A DNA stretch of 64,000 nucleotides from the NCBI GenBank assembly GCA_934177545.1, contig CAKPPI010000001.1, positions 11,936-75,935 of the forward strand, read 5' to 3'. This stretch comes from an uncultured Bacilli bacterium (GTDB taxonomy: Bacteria > Bacillota_I > Bacilli_A > RF39 > UBA660). Made by a program: the position numbers and the translations under genes. Below are positions 8,513 to 15,889 of the stretch, piece by piece. The notes below the pieces were generated by a model, which saw nothing but the letters and a program-made list of their open reading frames with translations, was not told the DNA's origin and ran no database searches. The stretch's first letter is position 1; the number at the start of each line of letters is the position of its first letter.

Positions 8513-8617
8513 GTGTATATGTCAATCAATATGTCAAGTTTACAACTAGTTAACATGGGGGGGGGCAATTTAGACAGTAATAATACTCTTTTTTATCATG
8601 CATTAATAACAGGATAG
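8513..8617 (+). CDS. Leader peptide ORF A, long frame (9-G state)
   Basis: Short ORF of 34 codons beginning with GTG at 8513 (ATG at 8519 is an alternative). It is preceded 7-8 nt upstream by GAAGAGGTG. The peptide contains MSSLQLVNMGGGN and ends FYHALITG. The G run 8557-8565 lies inside the ORF and encodes consecutive glycines. The stop TAG (8615-8617) lies inside the left arm of the terminator stem at 8608-8635. With 8 G the frame would stop at a TAG just after the tract; with 10 G at a TAA soon after. The copy at 52619 conserves peptide and layout. No known peptide family is recognised; a cis-acting role by ribosome position is my inference. Confidence 0.6.
   Translation: MYMSINMSSLQLVNMGGGNLDSNNTLFYHALITG
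8557..8565 (+). repeat. Homopolymeric G tract, 9 nt, inside leader ORF A
   Basis: Nine G in a row in a strongly AT-rich context. The matching site in locus B has eight. Such tracts are classic slippage sites, and this difference changes where the leader ORF stops. A sequencing or assembly error in the homopolymer cannot be excluded from the sequence alone. Confidence 0.9.
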
Positions 8618-8639
8618 GATTGGCCTTATCTTGTTTTTT
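8608..8639 (+). terminator. Attenuator-type terminator between leader ORF A and the surface gene
   Basis: AACAGGATAGG (8608-8618) pairs over 11 bp with CTTATCTTGTT (8625-8635), including two wobble pairs. The loop is 6 nt and T6 ends the element. It lies between the promoter and the coding gene at 8673, so it must be overcome for expression. Locus B keeps the stem although one base differs (A-T becomes G-T), which indicates that pairing is conserved. Confidence 0.8.
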
Positions 8640-8672
8640 AGTGTAAATAAAATAGAAGGAGTGAAAGAAAAA

Positions 8673-10418
8673 ATGAACAACAAAAAGCAATTAATTGTAT
8701 CAATTGGACTAACCTTAGTATTAGTTCTAATGATAGTAGGAATCAGTTATGCAGCTTTTAAGTTTGTAGGACTAGGTCAGAGGGAAAATACTATAACAAC
8801 AGGAGCTATAACGATGGAGTATACTGAAAGTACTAATACTATCAGTATGACAGGAGCCTTACCAACAACTGATACAACAGGAAAGGTAAGATTAACTAAA
8901 GGAGAATACTTTGATTTTACTATTAAAAGTAGTATTCAAGGAAATGCTAATATTAACTGGGAAATAGCAGCAGAAGATATAACACCATCATCAGCTAAAA
9001 AGATGGCTGGTAAAAATATAAAACTTTATTTAACAAAATTAGATAGTACTGGAGCAGAAACACAGGTAATGGCACCAAAAGTATATAATGTTAGTACGTC
9101 AGCAAATACAAAGACAGGAAGACCATCAGGAGTAATGAGTCTAGCAACAGGAACAATGAGTACAAGTGAGACAACAAACTATCGTCTTAGAATGTATGTA
9201 GATGAAGACTATAATCCCCAAGGAGATGGAGGAGGTTTATCATTTAGTGTTAAGATAAATGCTTATGGAAAAGTAAAAGAAGCCCCAACAGGTAGTAAGA
9301 TAAAAGCTTATATGACACAAGCTGATTATGATAATGATAACTATCCAGAAACAGACTTTCATACTGATGCTTATAGGTCAAAAATAACTAGTATTATCAC
9401 AAAAAAAGATAATATAGTACCAGCAACAGCAGTTGAAAGTTGGGATATCTCAGAAGCAGGTGATGGTTCAGTAATGGCTTATGTAGAGAAAACTGATGAG
9501 GTATTGAAACCAGAACCAGCTAATGCAGAGATATATTCTAATAAAGGAGAAACAAAAGACATGTTAGAAACAATATACGCTACACCTCTTGAGGGAACCA
9601 ATACTAATTATGCTTATAAGTTAACAATAGGTGGAAAGGGTGGAATTATTGCAAATGAAAATATGGTAGGTTATTTTTATAAGTTTAAAAGAGTAACATC
9701 AATAGATTTGTCATCCTTAGATACATCGGAAGTAACAAATATGGTTGGAATGTTTAGACACTGTATCAGTTTAACAAGTTTAGATGTAAGTAAGTTTGAT
9801 ACATCGCAAGTAACAGATATGAGTAATATGTTTATTGGTTGTGAAAGTTTAACAAATCTAGATGTAAGTAGTTTTGCTACATTAGAAGTAACAGATATGA
9901 GTAATATGTTTTATGAGTGTAGCAGTTTAACAAGTTTAGATTTAAGAAACTTTGATACCTCAAAAGTGACAAATATGAGTTATATGTTTGATTACTGTAT
10001 CAGTTTAACAAGTTTAGATGTAAGTAAGTTTGATACATCTAACGTAACAGATATGAGTTGGATGTTTCGTAATTGTAGCAGTTTAACAAGTTTAGATTTA
10101 AGAAACTTTGATACCTCAAAAGTGACAAATATGAGTGAGATGTTTGGTTATTGTGAAAGTTTAACAAATCTAGATGTAAGTAGTTTTGTTACATTAGAAG
10201 TAACAGATATGAGAGGTATGTTTAATAATTGTTGCAGTTTAACAAGTTTAGATTTAAGAAGCCTTGATACATCACAAGTAACAGATATGAGTGGTATGTT
10301 TGATATATGTAGTAACTTAACCCAAATAACTGTTTCTAATAAATGGGTAGTAGGATCAAGTACCTTAACTGATAGAATGTTTTTTAACTGTGGAACTGAT
10401 CATGTAACTACTATCTAG
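8673..10418 (+). CDS. SipW-type secreted protein with DUF285 (BspA-like) repeats
   Basis: Secreted or surface protein of 581 aa. The signal peptide (KKQLIVSIG to ISYAAF, residues 1-29) fits the SipW/TasA-processed type. A TasA-like module of about 215 aa follows, closely shared with the protein at 52779. The C-terminal half has eight 26-aa units of the pattern CxSLTxLDxSxFDTSxVTxM, the DUF285 repeat found in Mycoplasma-type and BspA surface proteins. There is no LPXTG or C-terminal membrane anchor. The ATG at 8673 is supported by GAAGGAGTG; an upstream in-frame TTG at 8631 lies in the terminator. The gene ends 8 nt inside the convergent ZIP gene. Likely an adhesin, with expression controlled by the leader attenuator. 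Confidence 0.85.
   Translation: MNNKKQLIVSIGLTLVLVLMIVGISYAAFKFVGLGQRENTITTGAITMEYTESTNTISMTGALPTTDTTGKVRLTKGEYFDFTIKSSIQGNANINWEIAAEDITPSSAKKMAGKNIKLYLTKLDSTGAETQVMAPKVYNVSTSANTKTGRPSGVMSLATGTMSTSETTNYRLRMYVDEDYNPQGDGGGLSFSVKINAYGKVKEAPTGSKIKAYMTQADYDNDNYPETDFHTDAYRSKITSIITKKDNIVPATAVESWDISEAGDGSVMAYVEKTDEVLKPEPANAEIYSNKGETKDMLETIYATPLEGTNTNYAYKLTIGGKGGIIANENMVGYFYKFKRVTSIDLSSLDTSEVTNMVGMFRHCISLTSLDVSKFDTSQVTDMSNMFIGCESLTNLDVSSFATLEVTDMSNMFYECSSLTSLDLRNFDTSKVTNMSYMFDYCISLTSLDVSKFDTSNVTDMSWMFRNCSSLTSLDLRNFDTSKVTNMSEMFGYCESLTNLDVSSFVTLEVTDMRGMFNNCCSLTSLDLRSLDTSQVTDMSGMFDICSNLTQITVSNKWVVGSSTLTDRMFFNCGTDHVTTI
9762..10310 (+). repeat. 78-bp tandem repeat units of the DUF285 region
   Basis: The repeats are visible in DNA as 78-bp units. 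Near-identical unit starts recur out of order: TGTATCAGTT at 9762 and 9996 (234 bp apart), TGTAGCAGTT at 9918 and 10074 (156 bp), TGTGAAAGTT at 9840 and 10152 (312 bp). All distances are multiples of 78. The pattern suggests internal duplication and homogenisation, with scope for in-frame copy-number change. Confidence 0.85.
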
Positions 10419-11157
10419 TTAAAATAATAGATATTAACATAAAGAGGGCACCTATAAAGAAGAATAGACATGTCTTCTTTTTCTTTTGGTAAGAGATAGA
10501 TTCTTTTAATAATTCAAATAGGGCTATATGAATCATTAGACCAGCTATAAAAGACAGTAAGATACTCATTAGAAAATTATTCATATATTTAGCTAGAAAT
10601 AAATAAGCGATTAATGATCCGATTGGTTCTGAAAAACCTGATATAAAAGTATATAGAAAAGCTTTTTTCTTGTTCTTAGTACTAAAATAAATAGGTATGG
10701 CAATACTAATTCCTTCGGGAATATTATGAAAACTAATGGCAAGAGCAAGAGAAAGACCTAACTTTTGATTAGTAGATGCTGATAGGAAAGTAGCAATACC
10801 TTCAGGAATATTATGAAGAATAATAGCAAGCATAGATACTATTCCTAGATGAAATAGCTTGTTGTTATTATTTGGTAAGAATTTATCTATTAAGATAGAA
10901 AATATTATTCCAATAACTAAAAAAATTAATAATAATAAAAGAGCAGGAAAACCTTTAAAAATAGTGACTAGTAAATTATAACTTTCTGGTATTAAATCAA
11001 TAATAGATACGGTTAACATAACTCCACTAGCAAAGGCTAAAGACTTAAGAATTATACTACTTTCATCTTTTAAATTAAAAAGAAGGGGTAAAAAACCTAG
11101 AAGAGTAGAAAGACCTGCTAGAGTTGATAAAGTAAAAGCAAAGACTATATTAGACAT
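10411..11157 (-). CDS. ZIP-family metal transporter (ZupT-like)
   Basis: Integral membrane divalent-metal importer of 248 aa with about eight hydrophobic segments. Both ZIP signature motifs are intact: HNIPEGIATF in the first and HNIPEGISIA in the second metal-site helix. The start at 11157 (MSNIVFAF) is chosen because GGTGAT lies just upstream on the minus strand; an in-frame TTG at 11190 lacks a site. The gene converges with, and overlaps by 8 nt, the DUF285 gene. A divergent second ZIP protein lies at 31380. Substrate (Zn, Fe or Mn) cannot be read from sequence. Confidence 0.88.
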   Translation of the reverse strand: MSNIVFAFTLSTLAGLSTLLGFLPLLFNLKDESSIILKSLAFASGVMLTVSIIDLIPESYNLLVTIFKGFPALLLLLIFLVIGIIFSILIDKFLPNNNNKLFHLGIVSMLAIILHNIPEGIATFLSASTNQKLGLSLALAISFHNIPEGISIAIPIYFSTKNKKKAFLYTFISGFSEPIGSLIAYLFLAKYMNNFLMSILLSFIAGLMIHIALFELLKESISYQKKKKTCLFFFIGALFMLISIILTR

Positions 11158-11255
11158 GTAATCACCACTATTTTTTATGCTTAAAGACAATTATTTATTC
11201 CTTGCTAAATATTAGAAAAAGTTGTAAAATAATACTGTTTTTTGGGGGTGTAACG

Positions 11256-12011
11256 ATGGAATATAAAAATATGAAAAAAAACTTAGATATTATCTTAGAT
11301 AATATAGTGTTATTAGCAGAACAATTTGGCTTTAAGGAAGAAATAGATAAGTTTACTTTAATGGAACTTCTTATTAGTGATGGCTATTTGACAAAAGATA
11401 GGAAATTTGTAGTTAATGAAGATATACTATATAGAGATTTGTATGATGATATTATATTTGAACTTGGAGTAGTTCCTTTTACTGGTGAAGGTTGCTGTAG
11501 ACATACTACTTCACTTGCTAAACTAATACTTGATAGATTTAATATAGAAAATGAAGTGTCTACTGCTCTTATTACTGATAAAGAAATAAATTCTAAAGAA
11601 CTAATTGCAGTAAGTGATATGGTCTTACAACCTTTAGACTGCAACCATGCTGTTAATATAGTAAAGATTGATGATAGATATATGGCTTTTGATGTAGACG
11701 TTAATAAACCAATATATTTATATAGTATTAAGGAAAACAAATTGACTGGTTTTTTTCAAAAGGAAAGTTTAAACAGTAGCTATCTTATATATAATTATTC
11801 ACCTTTCTTTGAAGGTAAAAGAAATTTTAATAGTATTACGCCACTTAGTATTTTAGAACAAGAAGATATTATAAGGAATCATAACAATACATTACTAGTG
11901 GCTAGAGCTAATATAGATTTGTTAGAAGAATTTTATACTAATAATAGACCATATATGGAAGAGATAGATAATAGTTATAAAAAAATACTAGTTAAAGAGA
12001 AGAGGCTATAA
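11256..12011 (+). CDS. Transglutaminase-like (Cys-His-Asp) protein, paralogue 1
   Basis: Cytoplasmic 251-aa protein without signal peptide. The central region has a possible papain/transglutaminase-type triad: Cys in GEGCCRHTTSLA, His in CNHAVNIVKID, and Asp in YMAFDVD. It forms a tandem pair with the next gene, 2 nt away, which keeps the same triad region and the same C-terminal helix ending in PYM. The ATG at 11256 follows GGGGGTG. I know no named family; the fold call rests on the Cys/His/Asp spacing and the conserved GxGCCRHT motif. It lies in a unit with queH. Confidence 0.5.
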   Translation: MEYKNMKKNLDIILDNIVLLAEQFGFKEEIDKFTLMELLISDGYLTKDRKFVVNEDILYRDLYDDIIFELGVVPFTGEGCCRHTTSLAKLILDRFNIENEVSTALITDKEINSKELIAVSDMVLQPLDCNHAVNIVKIDDRYMAFDVDVNKPIYLYSIKENKLTGFFQKESLNSSYLIYNYSPFFEGKRNFNSITPLSILEQEDIIRNHNNTLLVARANIDLLEEFYTNNRPYMEEIDNSYKKILVKEKRL

Positions 12012-12013
12012 TT

Positions 12014-12868
12014 ATGTCTATAATGGAAATTATCAGATTTAAACAATATAAAAAGTATGTTGACAGTTACTTAGAACAAACCGAATATAAAAATATGGTA
12101 AAAGACTTAAATTGTATCTTTGATAGTATGATTAATTTATCTGATATATTTAATTTTACTAAAGATATTGAAAAGTTGTCTCTTGCTTATTTTCTTGTTG
12201 ATGTCGGATATTTCTCATCTAGTGGTAGATACCATTATAATAATAATATAGAAGAAATAGGAATGGGTAGTAATCATGATAGAATTATCTCTCTTTCTTT
12301 AGTACCTATTATGGGAAATGGTGGTTGTTGTAGACATACGGCTGCTTTATTAAGTCAAGCTTTGCACCACTTAGATATTAAAAATGACATTGCTATAGTT
12401 GATACTAGAAAAAGGGAAGTAGAGCTTTCTAGAATAAGACATTTTCTTAGTGAATTTCATCAAAAAATGTTATATAGCAGTCATGTTATTAATTATGTCT
12501 CTATTGATAATGATGAATTCTTTGTTGAAGGAGACTATGGTGGTTTTCCTCTTGATTTCTATTATGGAGATAATGGACTAGCTTTTCACTTTTTACAAGA
12601 TAATTCAGTTATTAATCATTACTTACTTTATAATTTTTCTATGTTATATGAAGAAAAAAAGAATTATGATAAAATTAATAAGATTCCAGTTGATAGACAA
12701 TTAGAAATATTAGCTAATTATAAAAAAACAATTAAACTTATTGATGATAATATTGATATAGTTATAGAGTCATATGAGGAAAATATGCCATATATGGTTG
12801 ATATCAAAGATAATTATCAAAAAGTTTATACTAAAGAAGGGAAATTTAGAGAATGGTTGGAGAAATAA
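12014..12868 (+). CDS. Transglutaminase-like (Cys-His-Asp) protein, paralogue 2
   Basis: A 284-aa paralogue of the preceding protein. It keeps GNGGCCRHTAAL (candidate nucleophile Cys), SHVINYVSID (His) and FFVEGDYGG (acidic residue). The N-terminal helical region and the C-terminal ENMPYMVDIKDNYQKV segment align with the ENRPYMEEI-type end of its neighbour. No secretion signal. The spacer to its neighbour is 2 nt and it overlaps queH by 16 nt, so all three are probably co-translated. Function unknown; a local duplication followed by divergence is the likely origin. Confidence 0.5.
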   Translation: MSIMEIIRFKQYKKYVDSYLEQTEYKNMVKDLNCIFDSMINLSDIFNFTKDIEKLSLAYFLVDVGYFSSSGRYHYNNNIEEIGMGSNHDRIISLSLVPIMGNGGCCRHTAALLSQALHHLDIKNDIAIVDTRKREVELSRIRHFLSEFHQKMLYSSHVINYVSIDNDEFFVEGDYGGFPLDFYYGDNGLAFHFLQDNSVINHYLLYNFSMLYEEKKNYDKINKIPVDRQLEILANYKKTIKLIDDNIDIVIESYEENMPYMVDIKDNYQKVYTKEGKFREWLEK

Positions 12869-13503
12869 AAGTTAATTATAATTTAGAGTGTGAAAAGATT
12901 CTTAATAGTCTTGATTTAAATAATAAGAAGACATTATTATTGCATTCTTGTTGTGCTCCATGCTCATCTGCTGTCTTAGAAAGAATAAGTAAATACTTTA
13001 AAATTACTATTTTATTTTATAATCCTAATATAACAGATTACTCCGAATATCTTAAAAGAAAAGAGGAATTAAAAAGATTAATTAAAGAAGTAGGCTATGA
13101 CATAGAAGTAATGGATTGTGATTATGATAAAGAAAAATTTATTTCTATGGCTTTAGGATTAGAAGATAAAAAAGAAGGAGATATTCGTTGCTATAAGTGT
13201 TATAAATTAAGACTTGAAAAGACAGCTTTAATGGCAAAAGAAAATAACTTTGATTATTTTACTACTACTTTATCAATTAGTCCTTATAAGAATAGTAAGT
13301 GGTTAAATGAAATAGGAAAAGAGTTAAGTGCTAAATATAAAGTTGATTATTTGTATGCTGATTTTAAAAAGAAAAATGGTTATAAAAGAAGTATAGAACT
13401 ATCTAATATATACCATTTATATAGACAAGATTATTGTGGTTGTATTTATTCAAAAGTTGAAAGAGAATCTATTAAAGCCCTTCAAGATCAAAAGGGGGAA
13501 TAA
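12853..13503 (+). CDS. queH: Epoxyqueuosine reductase QueH
   Basis: Catalyses the last step of queuosine biosynthesis, reducing epoxyqueuosine to queuosine in tRNA. QueH (DUF208) is the cobalamin-independent alternative to QueG. The 216-aa protein has the signature cysteines: HSCCAPC near residue 31, IRCYKCYKLRLE, and DYCGC near the C-terminus, which together hold the Fe-S and metal sites. The start lies within the preceding gene (16-nt overlap). The 3' end overlaps the convergent radical SAM gene by 32 nt. No other queuosine genes are in the window. Confidence 0.92.
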   Translation: MVGEIKVNYNLECEKILNSLDLNNKKTLLLHSCCAPCSSAVLERISKYFKITILFYNPNITDYSEYLKRKEELKRLIKEVGYDIEVMDCDYDKEKFISMALGLEDKKEGDIRCYKCYKLRLEKTALMAKENNFDYFTTTLSISPYKNSKWLNEIGKELSAKYKVDYLYADFKKKNGYKRSIELSNIYHLYRQDYCGCIYSKVERESIKALQDQKGE

Positions 13504-14368
13504 AAGATTCATCACTAGTATCACCTTCTTGGATATAGGCATTTTTTACTCCTAAGTCTAGGGCATAATTAATAATATCATCATATTCTTCCTCGCTTAC
13601 TTTACTATTTAGAAAAGGAAAACTAGTATTAGTAGTAACTGGGGTATATTGGTTCATGATACTAAGATAGATATTATCTTGGTATTTTTTGTATAGATAA
13701 TTAATTATCTTTTTAGTATCATCCCCTTTAGTAGGTAGGACTAAACATCTTACGATGATACCATTTGTCATTAAACCATTACTAGAAAATTTGTTTTTTG
13801 ATACTTGTTTATACATCTCGTCAAGAGCAGTTGTTGCTACTTCAAAATAATTTTTAACTTTCGATAAATCTTCTCCTAACTTATCGTTAAAATATTTAAA
13901 ATCAGTTAGATAAATATCTACATAGCCATCTAATAATTTAATAGTATCAACATTTTCATAACCACTAGTATTATAGACAATAGGAATAGTAAGACCATTT
14001 TCTCTTGCTAGTTTAATAGCTTCAATAATACTTGGTACAAAGTGAGTAGGAGTTACTAGATTGATATTGTTAGCATTTTTTGACTGTAAATCTAGCATTA
14101 GTTCACTTAATCTTTCAATAGAAATATTAATGCCAAAGTTATTAGTAGATATTTCTTTGTTTTGACAGTAACAACACTTTAAATTACAACCACTAAAGAA
14201 GATAGTACCACTACCATTACTACCGGAAATAGATGGTTCTTCAAAATAGTGGAGGGCACTTCTTGCTACTTTAATACTACTAGTATTGTTACAAACACCG
14301 GTAGTTACATTTCTATTGATATGACATTTTCTAGGGCATAAATTGCAAGCATTATATAACTCATTCAT
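13472..14368 (-). CDS. Radical SAM protein, PflA-like activase family
   Basis: A 298-aa protein with the radical SAM cluster motif in GCNLKCCYCQN (CxxxCxxC), preceded by an N-terminal cysteine cluster (CNLCPRKCHINR). This is the layout of putative pyruvate formate-lyase activating enzymes of the YgiQ/PflX type. No glycyl radical enzyme gene is in the window, so its target is unknown. Its 3' end overlaps queH by 32 nt tail to tail, so both C-termini are constrained by the same DNA. It is divergent from murC. Start ATG at 14368 has GGTG about 8 nt upstream. Confidence 0.8.
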   Translation of the reverse strand: MNELYNACNLCPRKCHINRNVTTGVCNNTSSIKVARSALHYFEEPSISGSNGSGTIFFSGCNLKCCYCQNKEISTNNFGINISIERLSELMLDLQSKNANNINLVTPTHFVPSIIEAIKLARENGLTIPIVYNTSGYENVDTIKLLDGYVDIYLTDFKYFNDKLGEDLSKVKNYFEVATTALDEMYKQVSKNKFSSNGLMTNGIIVRCLVLPTKGDDTKKIINYLYKKYQDNIYLSIMNQYTPVTTNTSFPFLNSKVSEEEYDDIINYALDLGVKNAYIQEGDTSDESFIPPFDLEGL

Positions 14369-14416
14369 CTAAATTCACCAAAAGTATCATACTATAAAGA
14401 GAAAAAAGTGTAAAGT

Positions 14417-14448
14417 TTGTTTAAAAAAAATTATTAATAGTATATAAT
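14417..14448 (+). promoter_or_regulatory. Probable promoter of murC
   Basis: A good -10, TATAAT (14443-14448), lies 25 nt ahead of the murC start. The -35 is poor (TTGTTT at 14417 with a long spacer, or TTTAAA at 14420). Only the -10 is well supported. Confidence 0.4.
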
Positions 14449-14473
14449 AATGTATAGAAAGAAGTGATTAGTT

Positions 14474-15772
14474 ATGAAATATTATTGCATCGGAATAAAA
14501 GGGACAGGAATGGCAACTCTTGCTTCAATGCTTTATGATATGGGAAATACTGTATCAGGCTATGATGATGCTAAAGATTATAAGTTTACTGAAAAAGGAT
14601 TAAAAGAGCGAGGTATAGAAATATTTTATGATTCTACTCATCCACTAGATAAAGATACAATTGTAACAGCTTCTAAAGCTTTTAGTGATGATCATAGAGA
14701 GATTAAAAGAATTAAAGAATTAGGTCTTACTTTTAAACCTTATAATGAAGTAGTAGGAGAAATAACAGCTAAGTTTGATACCATTTCTGTTTGTGGAACT
14801 CATGGTAAGACAACTACTACATCACTACTTAAACATTTATTTGAATCTACTATTGGCTGTAATTATTTTATTGGTGATGGACAAGGTCATATTGATTTAA
14901 AGAATAAATTGTTAGTTATTGAGTCAGATGAGTTTAATAGACATTTCTTAGCTTATCATCCTAAAACAGCAGTTATTACTTGTGTGGAGTTAGAACATAC
15001 AGAAATATATAAGGATTTAGCAGATACTATTGAAACATTTGAAAAGTTTGTTAATAAAGCAGAACTAGTAGTAGCTAATGGTGATGATAAGAATATAAGA
15101 CAAATAAAGTTTAATAATAAAGTTATCTTCTATGGCGAGAGTAGTGATAATGATTATATTATTAAGAATATTAAACTTGAAAGTGATGGTTCTCATTTTG
15201 ATTTATTTGAAAAAGATAAGTTGCTTTCTAATTTCTTTGTACCTTTATATGGACATCATATGGTGATGAATACTGCTGCTAGTATTATAGTTGCTTTACA
15301 AAACAATTTAACTGTAGAAGAGATAAAAAAATTATTAGAAAACTTTAAGAATGCTGCTAGACGTTTTGCTATTGAAGAGGTAAACGGTACTATTATAGTA
15401 GATGATTATGCTCATCATCCAACTGAGGTTAAAGTAACATTACAAGCGATTAGACAAAAATATCCTGATAAGAGGTTAACTGTTATCTTTAGACCTAATA
15501 CTTATTCAAGAACATCAGCCTTTAAGAATGAGTTTGCTAGTGCCTTAAGTGAAGCTGATAAAGTTTATTTAACCCCAATTAAGTGTGATAGAGAAAGAAA
15601 AGAAGATTATCCACCAATATCATCAGAAGATATAATTAAATTAATTCCAAATAGTGAATTAGTTGATGAAGAGTCTATTTCTAAAGTATTAAAAGATAAA
15701 GATGGAGTAGTGGCTTTTATGGGGTGTGCTACTGTAGCTCACTTGATTGATAACTTTAAAAAATTATTATAA
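14474..15772 (+). CDS. murC: UDP-N-acetylmuramate--L-alanine ligase
   Basis: Cytoplasmic Mur ligase that adds the first amino acid, L-Ala, to UDP-MurNAc in peptidoglycan synthesis. The 432-aa protein has the N-terminal Rossmann glycine motif (GIKGTGMA) and the ATP P-loop GTHGKTTTT. It also has the central EHTE/ESDE metal-site region, the DDYAHHPTEV motif of the C-terminal ligase domain, and RPNTYSRT. The start with GAAGTGA upstream is well placed. It is monocistronic, flanked by a promoter and a terminator, and separate from mraY and ftsW nearby. Confidence 0.92.
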   Translation: MKYYCIGIKGTGMATLASMLYDMGNTVSGYDDAKDYKFTEKGLKERGIEIFYDSTHPLDKDTIVTASKAFSDDHREIKRIKELGLTFKPYNEVVGEITAKFDTISVCGTHGKTTTTSLLKHLFESTIGCNYFIGDGQGHIDLKNKLLVIESDEFNRHFLAYHPKTAVITCVELEHTEIYKDLADTIETFEKFVNKAELVVANGDDKNIRQIKFNNKVIFYGESSDNDYIIKNIKLESDGSHFDLFEKDKLLSNFFVPLYGHHMVMNTAASIIVALQNNLTVEEIKKLLENFKNAARRFAIEEVNGTIIVDDYAHHPTEVKVTLQAIRQKYPDKRLTVIFRPNTYSRTSAFKNEFASALSEADKVYLTPIKCDRERKEDYPPISSEDIIKLIPNSELVDEESISKVLKDKDGVVAFMGCATVAHLIDNFKKLL

Positions 15773-15797
15773 AATTCGTGTTCTACGGATTTTTTCT
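15772..15797 (+). terminator. Terminator after murC
   Basis: AAATTCGT (15772-15779) pairs with ACGGATTT (15785-15792) with one G-T pair, followed by a T run. The stem begins at the murC stop codon. Confidence 0.7.
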
Positions 15798-15825
15798 TTA
15801 CCTTTAAAAAATATTAAAAAATGTA

Positions 15826-15855
15826 TTGACGAATATATGTTCTATAGAATATAAT
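15826..15855 (+). promoter_or_regulatory. addBA promoter with a LexA-like (SOS) box
   Basis: TTGACG (15826-15831), an 18-nt spacer and TATAAT (15850-15855). Between them, CGAATATATGTTCT (15830-15843) matches 12 of 14 positions of the Firmicutes LexA operator CGAACATATGTTCG as I remember it. An operator there would block RNA polymerase, so addBA is predicted to be induced by DNA damage. Confidence 0.6.
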
Positions 15856-15889
15856 TAAAACATATCAGTCAAAAGAAAGGAAATGACCA

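Noticed and set aside
8484..9290. Duplicated leader block as an insertion sequence or transposon
   Set aside because: There is no transposase, no terminal inverted repeats and no target duplication; the homology ends inside the coding region at a domain border.
9762..10310. CRISPR array
   Set aside because: The repeats are 78-bp coding units without unique spacers, inside an intact reading frame.
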